The notes: a model not told the origin generated them from the letters alone. A stretch of 64,000 nt of DNA from Ilex aquifolium (GCA_951799425.1 OX637396.1:42585901-42649900), one strand, 5' to 3'; counted from the first letter of the stretch, positions 1-12,037 are shown. Made by a program: numbers and translations.

Positions 1-535
1 CTCCTGTGAGAATGAATTGAAAACTGTATTAGATGTCAATGATATGGTAGTGGTCAAGGACTCAAGAATGATTAATCTGTGTGTTGCGATGAATCTATCA
101 CTCCGCATAAAATAAAAGTAGAAAGAGAATTGAAGTTCTAATAGATCCGAATAATTTGATTTACAATTTGTGTTTGATAATGTTTCAGCTACTAGCAGTG
201 TCATGACTGGCTGATTCCTGAACTGTTGTACTACATGAGAGTTGAGACACCTATGAATTGAGATATTGGGGATGTGATTATGTGGGTGCCTTACGATCAT
301 TCAAGATATCATCTTTAATACACGGTTGACTTTAATCTTTAATTCTAGGTTATAAGGTTTGGTGTTTTGAGATATTGCATTTATTTATTTTTGACTGAGG
401 GATGTTGTTGCATGCTTGTGGATTTAATGTATATAAATCTGTTTTTATAGCACCAAGGAGATGGATGGCTTTATCCTAATTATTATCTTCAGAGGTTGTA
501 TAGTTTCAGCTAAATATATGTACATTTTTTGGCAG

Positions 536-813
536 CTGAGAAGGCTCACTATGCTGCTCGAGATCCCATCACAGGATTGAAGAATTACATGATTGAAAAC
601 AATCTGGCCAGTGAAGCAGAATTAAAGGCCATAGTGAAGAAGATAGAGGAGTTGGTTGAGAATGCTGTTGAGTTTGCAGATGAGAGCCCTGCTCCATCTC
701 GTAGCCAGCTTCTGGAGAATGTATTTGCAGATCCAAGAGGTTTTGGAATTGGAGCTGATGGTGGGTATAGATGCGAGGATCCCAAGTTTACCCAAGGCAC
801 TGCTCATGTCTAA
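536..813 (+). CDS. PDH-E1 ALPHA: Pyruvate dehydrogenase E1 subunit alpha, plastid type, last exon (partial)
   Basis: This is the C-terminal exon of the plastid pyruvate dehydrogenase alpha subunit, which decarboxylates pyruvate to make acetyl-CoA for fatty-acid synthesis. The acceptor AG is at 534-535 and the exon opens in the middle of an alanine codon. About 92 residues follow, then TAA at 811-813. Recognisable family blocks are AARDPITGLKNYM near the start and the highly conserved tail SQLLENVFADPRGFGIG, then YRCEDPKFTQGTAHV. This tail is typical of the chloroplast form, not the mitochondrial one. Bases 1-535 read as intron; all upstream exons lie left of the window. Identity is from remembered family sequence and is strong. 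An apparent TTG start at 529 is only the open frame running back through the splice acceptor. Confidence 0.93.
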
Positions 814-2675
814 CCCCTGAAGGCTGGTTGTGCATTGACACTAGAGCTGGTTTCCAGTACTTTAACGACGGATGCTTGGTTACTTTTTTATATTCTAGTT
901 GGTGAACACGTGCGTTGCACATAGATTATTATCAAATTAAAATGTTTTTTTTATTAATGGTAAAGATTGTTAGCCTTTTTTTTTTGTAAGACCAAAATAT
1001 GTTAGAACCAAAATAAAAAGAAAGATTAACAAAATTGAAGAAGAATTAACTATTGTTCCTTTGAAATTACAAAGATAACCCTTGGTAAAAGTGTTCTTTA
1101 TGTTGACAATATTGTTTAAAAAAATAATAAACCACTACACAGACATAGCTAGTAAACCTCACCTAGGGAAATTATCCCACCCTTCATAAATGTCCATACT
1201 TGTTGACTACAAGTGGATATCTCTTTGCTCCCTCCAGAGCATTTCCAATAGGTGGATTATACTCCACGAAACCTGACAAGGGTATTCTTAAAGAATCACA
1301 CATATTAGACAAATAGTGAGATCAGGAGGATACAAAAGTGTTAGTTTAGTCAAGAAGACATGCAATACGAATTAAAGCACTACGGTCAATGTAAGATGAG
1401 CCACCTAAAGGTTAAAACACACCAGAATACTTGCAAATTAGAACAAAGTCATCATAGGAACATATTGATGGCCGTCTAGAATCTATTCATATAATGATGT
1501 TTTCCGAACAAAAAAAAAAAAGAATGGACTAGTATCTAACAATTAGTACACATTTTCCACATTTAGATCATATGTTTACTAAAATCATTCAAAAATTAAT
1601 GTTACTGTAAAAAAACTATTGTCTTGTATTTTGTAAAATTATGTGTTACTGAGCACAAAACTTTATTGTTACTGCGAATATTAAAGTGTATGTTATATAA
1701 TATACGTCTCAAGGTTTGCAATTGTATGTTAAAATTTAATATAGTAACATTAGTGTCAGTATAATAACACGACTGTACTGGTAACACGACCCTAATTGTA
1801 ACTTCAATCATATAGTAACATGAATGTTACTATATATTAACATTCGTGTTACTGAACTTTGTTGTCATTGTTCATACTCCCTATATTATGCATTATTGTT
1901 GTTAAGAAAATTTTGCTATCTGATTTTGACTTAATAGACCAACAATTTATTTGTACCTTAAGCTTTACATATATAACTATCAAAATATATAACTTTCATA
2001 TAAAACTTCCGTTAATTATCATAATATTTAATAAACGGTTTCCATATATAATTCAATCAAGAGTTTCCATATATACCTCAATGATCTAATCTATGTGACT
2101 TTCCATAACTAGACAAAACTAACACCGTTAAGGGTAATTTTGAGATTTAAAAAATAAGTGGATTTTTTTTTTTTTTTGAAAGTAAAGCAGAAGTGGACTT
2201 AAGTACCTACATATAAGTTTAAACATAGATTTATCCCCAAATAAATTTCCTTTTAAAACTCAAGTCATTATAAATTCATCTAAAAAAAACACGCTCAATT
2301 TTCATTATTTATTTCTTAGAAATGGAGATGCCTCGTCCTTGTTTATTTACCTACCAGGATTTCTGTTTGCAAATTTATGTTTCAAGTACTACTGTCTTGA
2401 TTGCTCAAGTGTTACTGGACTGGAGATTGGAACAAAACCACATGTGCTTGTGGGCTGGGCTGGGCTGGGCTGGGCTTACATTCCAGCAGTTATTCCAATT
2501 AATTTGAACAGCTAGTGAAGTCCCTCCCATCCAATCCATATAATATAAATTCTTATTTGCTGGTTTTATGAGTAAAGAAGATTATCATCCAGTTTGGTTG
2601 ATTTTTTTTTGTTTTTTTGATCCATACAAAAACAGATAAATAATTCCAATATTTTTTTGTTTGACAAGGGAAGAA
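814..2675. other. Intergenic region after PDH-E1 alpha, no gene seen
   Basis: The first 100-200 bp should be 3' UTR. At 895-898 a CTAG is preceded on the minus strand by a GTGC-AAC-GCAC hairpin about 10 nt away, which resembles a Helitron 3' end, but the base beyond CTAG is A rather than T, so it is not called. From about 1595 to 1860 the motif GTTACT and its complement recur many times in AT-rich DNA. A short (CTGGG)n run sits near 2455-2476. No convincing coding sequence was found. Confidence 0.6.
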
Positions 2676-3440
2676 ACACTAATGCTATTGGGACATAATT
2701 GAGAGATATAATTTGGAGACATAATGAGTTGTCACAAATGAAATGATAGTAAAATATATTTAGAGTAATGCTATTATGACATAATTTGAGAACATAATTT
2801 GGGGACTTAATGATTATGACCATTAGATTATCAATGAGTCCCAAAATTAAATTATCAGCAATGCTATTGGGACATAATTTATGTATATAATTTGGGAACA
2901 TAATGAGTTGTCACCAATGAAATGATAATTAATTCATTTAATGCTACTATGAGACCCATCATTAAATACATTTCATTATCATTTCATTGGTGACAACTCA
3001 TTATGTCCCCAAATTATGTTCCTTAATTATGTCCCAATAGCATTAGTGTTAAATTATCACTGGGTCCCAACACTATCAATCCAATGATCATAATGCATTA
3101 AGTCCCCAAATTATGTCCCTAACTTATGTCCCAATAGCATTAGTGATATATTTAATGATGGGTCTCATTATAACATTAACACTAATGCTATTGGGACATA
3201 ATTTGAGGACATAATGAGTTGTCACCAATGATATGATAGTGAAATGTATTTAATGATGAATCTCATTATAGCATTAATGAATTCATTATCATATCATTGG
3301 TGACAACTCATTATGTCCCCAAATTATGTCCATAAATTATGTCTCAATAACATTGCTCTAACATTAAATGAATTCATTATCATTTTATTGGTGACAACTC
3401 ATTATATCCACAAATTATGTCACTTAATTATGTCCCAATA
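2676..3440. mobile_element. Nested cluster of small inverted-repeat (MITE-like) elements
   Basis: The block CACTAATGCTATTGGGACAT and its reverse complement recur at least six times, starting near 2676, 2860, 3030, 3130, 3180 and 3430. Each is followed or preceded by a second conserved block around ATAATGAGTTGTCACCAATG. Copies alternate in orientation, so the segment can fold into several long hairpins. The pattern is best explained by repeated insertion of one MITE family into itself. Individual borders and target duplications cannot be separated by eye. The cluster ends only about 80 bp before the probable promoter of the PRR clock gene. Confidence 0.8.
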
Positions 3441-3522
3441 GAATATATTGAATCACAATCAGCATCCCACCTGTCAAACTCCTGACCCCTGGACAAAAAA
3501 TCGACGTGGCAACACTCAGAAA

Positions 3523-3531
3523 AAAATATCT
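3523..3531 (+). promoter_or_regulatory. Evening element upstream of the PRR gene
   Basis: The sequence AAAATATCT is an exact evening element, the site bound by LHY, CCA1 and REVEILLE MYB factors. It lies 577 bp before the chosen PRR start codon, between the MITE cluster and a CT-rich leader-like tract. PRR9 and PRR5 promoters are established targets of LHY/CCA1/RVE8, so position and identity fit. An ABRE-like ACGTGGC lies about 15 bp upstream at 3504-3510. Function is inferred from motif and context. Confidence 0.65.
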
Positions 3532-3582
3532 ACCTCTCTCTCTCTCTCTAATAATCTACTACGTTCCCTCCTCTCTCTCTGT

Positions 3583-3643
3583 GTGGGCCCACCCACTCTC
3601 TGGAGGACGATCAATGACCACAACATGTTCCCGCCGGACCCAC
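3583..3643. promoter_or_regulatory. Two class I TCP-type motifs in the PRR promoter or leader
   Basis: GTGGGCCCAC at 3583-3592 is a perfect palindrome containing GGNCCCAC on both strands. A second GGACCCAC is at 3636-3643. Class I TCP proteins bind this consensus. The pair is 465-525 bp upstream of the PRR start codon and may be close to the transcription start, which I cannot place. A short motif of this kind can occur by chance, so function is only suggested. Confidence 0.45.
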
Positions 3644-4107
3644 ACACTATAACCGATTCTGGCTAAAATCAAAATCAAAATCAAAATGGGTGACGAGAAA
3701 TGCACCAGCTCATCTTCATCAACCAAAAGCCAATGGCTACCCACCTTTTGATAAGCTCCTTCGACTAGCTACGAGACTTTTACACCAGATTTATTACTCA
3801 TACATAGACACACACACAGAGACAAGAGAGAGAGAGAGAGTCTGTCCATCGTCATAGGAAGGAAGGAAGACTGTGTGGATCGATCGATTATGATCCACTA
3901 AGTAGTTTAGCGGTTTTCCACTTTGTAGATAGTTTGGTTTTGTCCAAAAATTATTGCTGACAGACAACGAAGGAGAAATGGATTTTGCTGGACCTACTTT
4001 GTTTCTACGTACTACTGTTTCAACTTTTGGCTGACCACAAATTAGGGCTTTTGTTTTGTTTTCGGTTTGCTTATTATTGGAACGTTGTGCTTCTTGGATC
4101 ATCGAGG

Positions 4108-7100
4108 ATGTGGAAAATAAGTGAAATAGTGTCGAGCGGCGAAGAAGAAAGGATGGACATGGAACTGAAGAAGGAAAATGAGGAGAAAAAGAATACGAAC
4201 AAGAAAGAAAGCTCGTTATCGGATATGAGTAAGCGGGAGAGTTATCTTAATCTTCCTCGGATGCTTCTTAGAGTTCTGCTGGTAGAAGCAGACGACTCCA
4301 CTCGTCAGATCATTGCTGCTTTGCTTCGTAAATGCAGTTACACAGGTGCTTTCCTCCTTTTTATTTTTTATTTTTTTTGGTGCTTCTTTCTTTTTATCAA
4401 GAAGTTTTGTTTTTGTGCTTGCAATTGGGTTACAAATGAAAAATCAATCTTGTTTAGGTTGGCTGGCTAATAGGGAGCGTTTGACTTTCGACTCCTAGTA
4501 GCCTTGTGGACTGTTCCTCTTCTTATTTTAGTTTTCGTATTTTTCTTTACATTTCAGTTTTCTTAACATACATGGTCTGATGATCAATGATAAAGTTGCC
4601 CAAGAGTTTGAATAATTATGACCAACTTCAGCATTGTCCCTGATTGGTCTCATGCCATAGACAGCAAGAGCATCTGAGGGTCATTCTCATTCATTGGGGG
4701 ATTAAACGTGTGAATATTATGATACTTGTTCTGTTTGACTGGGTACGGAGTTGGTTTTGATAAGAGTATGATTCATGTAACAGCACAGTGACCTTGCACA
4801 TATTAAGTTATGAACAGCTCACCTGAGTGATTAGACTGCTATATATTTTGTAGTTTGGTTTTAATTTCCAATAATTTTCGTTTATTTTGGTTGAACATAG
4901 CCATGCTTGATCAATAGAGATGTCTATCTGCTTCAGATGTCCCTCTTGTGTGTGCTTATCCCAGCTAGTGTTATGGATGGTATAATTCCAGACTCTAATG
5001 ATGTTGTGTTTCCATGTGAATGTTTGCCAAATACCATATACAAGATTTCATTTTATTTTATATTTTTCAAATGGTTTCTTCACTGTCATTGCTACCTTGA
5101 TTCAATCCTCCAATCAACAAGGTGGATCAATTTGAAAACTTAAATGTGTGCTTTATTGTGATAGAATTTTCTTCTTCTTGTTGGAGAACCATTTTACCCT
5201 TGCAATTTTTCAATCCACAAGTCCTGTTGTCAACACCCAATTGTTTCTTATGATTATTTTGTTCAGCAAATGAATACAAGTTATCACATGGGTTATGACA
5301 TCTTGAACTTGTGAGGGCTTGGGCTTCTGGAACTAATCACAAGTACTATGTTTGCTTGAGCAGTTGCTGCTGTCCCTGATGGTTTAAAGGCATGGGAGAC
5401 ATTAAAAAGGGGAACTGACAAGATAGACCTCATATTGACGGAAGTGGAGTTGCCATCGATCTCTGGATATGCGCTTCTCAACTTAATTATGGATCATGAC
5501 ATTTGCAAAAATATTCCAGTTATCAGTATGCTGTCATGACCAAATATTTACTGTTTTTCTGTTTTATCAGTTCGATATTTGACAGTACTTGATTCTGGGC
5601 TTACACAACTCTTAAATACTTGTGATCATGCAGTGATGTCGTCTCATGATTCAATTAGTGTGGTCTTGAAATGCATGTTAAAAGGCGCTGCTGACTTTCT
5701 CATTAAGCCTGTGAGGAGGAATGAGCTGAAGAACCTATGGCAGCATGTTTGGAGAAGACAAATGGTATGCTTCATTTTCGCACTTATCTTTTCCCATTTG
5801 TACTGTGTTTTGGTTCTGTTTATATGATTCAAAATGGAACCTTGATTTGAATAGCAAACTGCTGGGCATGTTCCTCACAATATAACAGCTGCAAAACGCG
5901 AAGTTGAAGCCGTCTCTGAAAACAATGCTTCAAGTAATCATTCGAGTGATTATCTGGTTTCTACCAAGAAAATGAATGAATGCAGTGAGAAAGGGAGTGA
6001 TGCTCAAGTGAGTATCGATTCATCTTTTAGAACTAAGTAAAGAAGTACAATTTCTCTGGCATATATCGTTTTGAATCTATTGATGCTAGGAATGCTGTTT
6101 TTTTTGAGTTTTTGCATGGAAATTTTCTGCTAGCGAGTGTTAAGATCTTTGGTGTACGTCTCTTGTCAATGCAATGAAACAAAGGAGAGTAACTACCTTT
6201 TAGTATCTGTTTTCGAGTGGTTTAGTGCAGAATGATTTAATCTATTCTGGACTTGGATTGCACAATTGACCATGAAGGAATTTAGTTTTCTTTTCTACGT
6301 ACATTCCCAGATCAATGTTGTGATGTGTATATGGAGCCACTACTATATTGAGTAAAATTTTTCTCAGATTAGGTTGGCTTCATGAAGTTTTACAAAGATT
6401 GCATGTTTTGTCACCTCTTGTGCAGAGCTCTTGTACAATGCTTTACTTGGAAGCTGAGGATGCATACGTGGAAAATATGCAGGGTTTGTCACAGATAAAT
6501 TTTGAAAGAGCATCATCTGATGAAAGCAATATAGCAAGGCATGAAGAATGTGGAGAATTAGTTGAGAAATTGCTTACGTCTAATAATGAAACAGGAGGTA
6601 TGTCACATCTCTTGTTTTCCTTCCGGTGCTAGTATTGCACTAATCATTAGTCTACCATTTATCAGCTAGGGCATCTGAGAAAACGATTTTTTACAGGAAA
6701 ATCAAGTGTATCTGGATCAGATGTTGTTTCCTGCAATGAACCTTATAGTACAACTGGATTCAGATCGGGAGAAGACCATACATTGAATACAAATGCAGGT
6801 GCGTGGCTAGAAAGTTATGGAGACTACAGAAATATCATTGGTGAGAATGACAGGTGCACTGATGAACTCATTGAGCCCTCAAGTGAAGCCATTGACTTGA
6901 TCAGCAAATTTGAATACTGCCCAACAGACATTGCTGGATGTTCTGGCAGTGTTGCTCCATACTTAGAACTTTCTTTGAGAGGATCCTATCCCAGTTGCTC
7001 AAAAGATGTACGGACTAACCAATGGCATACTCTACACCACTCCAACGTCTCTGCCTTTTCACGGCAAGTCACTCTTTCAATAATCTTAGTACACTCATAT

Positions 7101-9184
7101 AGTCATATCTGGATGGTGCTGAAGTTGAGATTTGAAAAAGGCAACATTGGGTTATTTTTTTTCAGAGTCTGCTTTCAATTGTTTCTCACTGCCTTTTGTT
7201 TTATTGTAAAAGTGCACGTGTTATACACTTATTGAGGATCAGTGTACCAAATAAAAACAAAACAAAACAAGTGGACTGTTGGTGTAGTGCCATCGTGTCA
7301 GTGGTGATGGTAATAGGGTAACTGTTCTTATGGTGGAGCGGCTGTCTAACATTAAAGTCAGTAGCCTCCGCACAAGTAGCGTAGCTGGCAATGAATATAG
7401 TTGTGGACCTGTGGTGATGACAATAATGGCAAATATTATGTTATGTCAATGAAGAATATATTTTGCCCAATATGTTGACCTCTATATATGTAAATTTATA
7501 CATGTATTTTGCTCTATTGTCTTGCTTAGATGTCTGCAGACTCCATAGCAGTAATATGGTTGTCAATGAAGATGGTTATGGAGGTGACAATGATGGTAAA
7601 GATTGTGTTGTGTCGATGAAGTATATTTTTTTACCCAATATGCTTACCTCCATGGCCTCAACTGTTTATATATTTTTATCTGTATTGTTTTGCAAAATGT
7701 CGTGTTGTTTGGTGTTATCAAGAGCATGTCTTTTTTTTTTTCTTATTCCTTCCTGGATGCTTTATTACCTGGTTTTATTCTTCATCTTAAAGGTTTAAAT
7801 ATGTAATTTCAATGCATGCACCCAAAGCAAGGTTTGTGTTGATGTCCTCACTGAAATATTCAATTCATCTGGTGAAACAAGATTTTGTGCGGTTAAGTGA
7901 CTCAATTTTAAATGCCACCTGAGAGTGGAATTGTAATTAACTCTTCGCTTCTATCAGCAGGTATGATAATAGGAAGACTCTGCAACCACTTTTTCCAACA
8001 TGGGCCGGTAATTGTGCTGAACCAAAGGAGGTTGCAAGTACTGATCAATTGCCTCAAAACTACTCTGGTGTATATTTGTCACATAATGCTGCTTTGAGTA
8101 GTAGTCAGGAAAACATGACCACTACGGTTGGCAGCCAATCTAGACAGAGTAAAGCAGCATTTCCAGGCTCTGAACTTAGTTTCATTCCTACCACTCGGGA
8201 CAGGTTTGATAGTTTGTGTGCCTACCATGGTCACATGTTTCCGCCCATACTTCATACTCAGTCAGTGTTTCCCCCAGTGTGGAGCCCCAAATCAGCTGGC
8301 CAGCTGGCCCCTTTGCTGATGAGTGACTCACTTCATTCTGTTTCTGAGATTAACAACTCAATACAAGGTAATCACACGTTTGATGAAACTATCAACCACT
8401 CTGCCGGCCAAACTGTGCAAGAGGAAGATATCAATGTGGAGCCGGCAGAAGTATTGAGCCCTGGTCTGATTGATGACAGTGGCTTTTTTGATGGTGTCAC
8501 AAGTAACCTTACCAACGGTGTGTGTGAAAACATGTGCGATACAGTTGATGGCAATGCCACTCCAGCTGCATCAGTTTCTAGAGGCACTATTTCTGAGGTT
8601 GCTGTGAATGACAGGCATCTCCTTGTTCAGGATGAGCTGAAAAGAGTGGATTCTCACTGCTCCACTCAAAGGGAAGCAGCTCTATTAAAATTCCGTTTGA
8701 AACGAAAAGATCGATGCTATGAGAAGAAGGTATGTTCTTCATTATAATTTTTGAATTGGCCATGTGACATGACATCATGGATGGATGAACGATTTTAATG
8801 ACAGAATTCTGTCCCAGGCATATTTGTGATACTGATTTGGTATTAATGCATCATGCTACGGTGATCAAGTGCCATCACTACTCTCGTGGTGATTTCATCA
8901 TCAACTTTTCTTTTTTATTGGATTAGTGAAGATAATGGTGTGGAATTCCACATGTAATTCTTATACTGATATGCATACCTGTGGTTGATTGTGGTGAAAA
9001 CATCATATGCAAGGCATGATCCATGTATATAGATATTTTAGATTCTTCAATGTGAAATTTCCATCCACAGGTTCGATATCAAAGCAGGAAAAGACTTGCA
9101 GAGCGGCGTCCTCGTGTGAAAGGACAGTTTGTACGTCTGGTGCAAATTGGATCTTCTCCCACTGATTTTGATGGCGGCCCGTGA
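4108..9184 (+). CDS. PRR9: Pseudo-response regulator of the PRR9/PRR5 clade (circadian clock), 8 exons
   Basis: This gene encodes a nuclear clock repressor that acts on LHY/CCA1-type genes through the day. Exons are 4108-4345, 5364-5525, 5634-5764, 5855-6007, 6426-6597, 6697-7063, 7961-8729 and 9071-9184; spliced they give 701 residues with one open frame. The receiver domain starts near [16 protein letters not shown] and ends near [19 protein letters not shown]. Where true response regulators carry the phospho-acceptor Asp, this has Glu ([10 protein letters not shown]), the hallmark of pseudo-receivers; the Lys of IKP is kept. A CCT domain spans the last exon junction ([21 protein letters not shown], then [20 protein letters not shown]). 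The start at 4108 fits the family N-terminus; an in-frame ATG at 3985 is less likely. The junction 7063/7961 needs a GC donor. Details such as [13 protein letters not shown] favour PRR9 over PRR5. Confidence 0.92.
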
Positions 9185-9962
9185 GACTTGCCAACGCTCT
9201 TTTGCTTCATTCCTTCTATGGAAGGCTGTAAAAGTTTGTTTTCCTACTGACTTGGTAGCATTTGTAGGAAGAAAATGTGCACAGGTTGTTTGTGTGTGTT
9301 TGTATAATGAGAGGTAATATATAGAAGCGTGTAATGTAGTGAGACAATGAACGGGAAACGCATGCAAGTTTCTCTGACGCAGGTGTAGGTTTCAACTTGA
9401 TGTTTTTCATGTTGAGTTAAAGGGGTAGTGTTGTGATCATTTAAGTGTGCTGATCCTGCCTCTGTTACTTTTGTATATGTAGATATACATTGTTCAATCT
9501 TCATGGAAGTGAGTGGGTTGGTTGGGTTAAAATATATATTGATATTCGAATATGTAAAAGGTATTAGTTAGATTGATGAATAAACTCTTACCCTTGTTGG
9601 AAGGAAATTCTAACTTATTGCACCGATTCCAAAATGAAGGAAAGCATCTTCAAGGAAATTGTTGCATGGAAAGTAATGGAAGTTAGTTCAATATGGCATT
9701 CATACGTGTGCTTTTGGAATTTGGATACCAGTGGCCTGGTGACGAAGCATGTCCAACTGATACAAGGCCACGTACTGACTAACCCACGCAGCAGCCGAAA
9801 CTTGAAGATTTGCCTTTTTTCTTGCGGTGCGAATGAGACGCCCTTTCTTTCGGCCTCTTTCTCTTTCATCGTTTCAATTCTACTTTCGGCCGCTCACAAT
9901 ATAATATAATAAAAGCTCCTAAATAAAGAATTTCAGAATAACAATTAATAGTATTATTAGTG
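9185..9962. other. 3' flank of the PRR gene, no further gene seen
   Basis: This stretch should begin with the PRR 3' UTR. The remainder is ordinary mixed sequence. An open frame at 9634-9909 has no family features I recognise and no splice context, so it is not called. Confidence 0.5.
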
Positions 9963-10673
9963 CAGTCAAAATTCGACACGACACGATTAATCGACACGAA
10001 TTAAACGGGTTTGGGTAATATCTTAATGGGTTTGGGTGATAAACGGGTTGACACGTCAAACACGTTTAATAAACGGGTCGTGTTCGGGTGAGACCTGTTA
10101 AACCGTTTATCACACGTTTACCCGTTTAAATAAAATTAATATAATAATAAATTAATAATTATTTTAAAAAATTAGCAAGAAAAAAAAAAGTAAAAAAATC
10201 AATACAAAAAAAAAAAAAAAAGGTATAGTAGTAGTTCAAAGACAAATGAGGGGAGATGGGGAGCACTTCAAAGACAAAGGCAAACCAATGACTTTTGTTT
10301 TTGTCCCACATTGTAAAATGAGGGGAGATGGGGAGGGTTGAGTTGTCTATAAAAGGCAATGACCTATTTCTTTCTTTTTTTAAGCCTTCAAGTCTAATTT
10401 TTATGAGATTTCGCTAAAAAATTCTCTTTTTTGAGGTAAGTACAATTGACAATAAAAAAAAAGTAGATTATTAAAATTTGTTAATATAATTTTTTTTCAA
10501 ATTAAATGGGTTAAACGAGTCATGTTATGTTACCCGTTTATTAAATTGGTCGTGTTCGTGTTGAGATTTTTCACCCGTTTATTAAACGTGTCGTATACGG
10601 GTTTACATATTTTTAATCTATCACCCGTTTAACCCGACACGTAACCGTTTAACCCGACACGTTTGACACCCCT
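9963..10673. mobile_element. Degenerate hAT-like non-autonomous element rich in ACACG/ACCCG repeats
   Basis: The right end reads CGACACGTTTGACACCCCTA, so its complement begins TAGGGGTGTCAAACGTGTCG, a familiar hAT-type terminus. The left end near 9963 is a diverged version (GTCAAAATTCGACACGACAC). Both subterminal regions are packed with ACCCGTTTA/AAACGGGT and CGACACG motifs in inverted order. Matching 8-bp target duplications were not found. The middle is A/T-rich with no coding capacity. Confidence 0.6.
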
Positions 10674-10686
10674 AAGTATGATGAAA

Positions 10687-10874
10687 GAATAATACTATTT
10701 GGACCTAAAAATGAAAAAAATGATTTAATTTGTTGACATAATGATGTGGTTTCATAGGAATCATTGGATCAACACCAAGTTCTAATGTTTGATGGGATCT
10801 ATGGTGAATCCAAATGTCACAGTGAATTAGGTCAGTAAATCATATTAGTAAATTAAGTCCCAATAGGATTGCTC
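10687..10874. mobile_element. MULE-type MITE, 188 bp, perfect 9-bp target duplication
   Basis: The element begins GAATAATACTATTTGGAC and ends with the imperfect inverted copy GTCCCAATAGGATTGCTC. It is flanked by an exact 9-bp direct repeat, ATGATGAAA, at 10678-10686 and 10875-10883. A 9-bp duplication points to Mutator-like transposase mobilisation. Similar copies are at 13510-13692, 13709-13889, 29237-29400, 29490-29658 and 52569-52740. Confidence 0.8.
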
Positions 10875-10883
10875 ATGATGAAA

Positions 10884-11398
10884 ATGATCGCCCTTAGCCA
10901 GTAGCCACCCATTTTTGATCAATCATCGGCAACATATCGTTTCACTACCCTATCAAATTTGGATCTTCTCCAATCAACAACGTTTTAGTCATCCATGCCA
11001 AATCCAAAACTGGGATTCAATAATGAAATTTATCTAACCCATATATAATTGAATTCTCTAATATTTGTTTTTTTTAAACTTCCTTCACCAATATTTGTTT
11101 CAAACAATTTCAATCCACCTGACATACCTATAGATTTAGAGTGTTAAACTGTTATAACTCTATAATCTATCATTTAATATTACAACCGAACGATCCATCA
11201 CCTACTTTATTTAATCTTGCCGGGCAATAGCTTATCACATTTGTCATCAGTGCAAGTTTATCTTTTCCCTTTTTTGACCTAAAGTAGGGTACAAGTGCAT
11301 AAGCCATAAAGATTTTATCGGGTTTATCTTTCCAATCTTTTATGTAAAGAGTAATGACAAAAGTAAAGCAAATTAAAGGCAAAGAAAAAGGGCCAAAA
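10884..11398. other. Intergenic stretch, nothing recognised
   Basis: AT-rich sequence between two small transposons. No coding frame with recognisable features, no RNA gene and no clear repeat structure was seen. Confidence 0.5.
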
Positions 11399-11407
11399 AA
11401 AAAAAAA

Positions 11408-11739
11408 GGTTAAAAATATTTTTGGTCCTTAAAATATGTATTTTTTCTTCGTTTAGATTTCATTATATCAATTTTGTCGATTTAGTCTCTAAACTTTTCA
11501 ATTTGTGTCATTTTGATCCCTACATAGACAAACTCTTAAGTTTTTGACAAAATGATGGCATTTGATATTGTCTAAAAAAATGGCACGTAGTCACTTCGGT
11601 CAAAAAACTTAATGAATTGTCTGATTAGGAATTAAAGTAGTGCGGATTAAATACTTTAAAGACCAAATTGATAAAATTAAATAAAGAGGACTAAATTAAC
11701 AAAATATATATATTTTAAAGATAAAAAATACTATTAACC
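11408..11739. mobile_element. Small long-TIR element, MULE-like, 332 bp
   Basis: The ends GGTTAAAAATATTTTTGGTC and the inverted ATACTATTAACC continue inward as a diverged inverted repeat of over 60 bp (TTTTGGTCCTT/TTTAGTCTC blocks against GGACTAAATT/AAAGACCAAAT). Flanks are AAAAAAAAA and TAAAAAAAA, compatible with a 9-bp duplication but low in complexity. It lies about 300 bp upstream of the NHL gene. Confidence 0.6.
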
Positions 11740-12009
11740 TAAAAAAAATGTCATCAGGAGAAAGAAAAGAAAAAACATACATAACAAAAATGGAAGAGTG
11801 AGAAAGTGAAGAACCTCCCACTGGTTCAAATAAAATAAATTGAAAGAAAACAACTTTAGTTTGGAATATATTCATTTTTCCTGTCCCTTTCCCTTCTTTT
11901 TTCTGTTCCACTTGTCCACAGATTCTTCTTCTTCTTCCACCTTTCCTATTGTGCACTCCCCACGATCACCACCCACCTACCATCCCCACCCTCTCTCTCT
12001 CTCCCCCTC

Positions 12010-12016
12010 TATATAA
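12010..12016 (+). promoter_or_regulatory. TATA box candidate of the NHL gene
   Basis: TATATAA follows a pyrimidine-rich CTCTCT tract, a common plant core promoter layout; a second TTATAAAA lies at about 12019. The first is only 28 bp before the first in-frame ATG (12038), which would put the transcript start at or after that codon. This makes downstream starts at 12083 or 12116 credible. Confidence 0.5.
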
Positions 12017-12037
12017 CTTTATAAAAACCATGTTTCC

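Noticed and set aside
529-813. Complete small protein of 94 residues starting at TTG 529
   Set aside because: The first codons run through a splice acceptor; it is the last exon of PDH-E1 alpha.
895-898. Helitron 3' end on the minus strand
   Set aside because: Hairpin and CTAG are present but the next base is A, not T, and no 5' end was found.
3985-4107. In-frame upstream start for the PRR gene
   Set aside because: The N-terminus from 4108 aligns with the family ([10 protein letters not shown]-like); the upstream part is hydrophobic and unlike PRR proteins.
9634-9909. 91-residue protein downstream of the PRR gene
   Set aside because: No recognisable domain, no promoter or homology by eye; likely chance.
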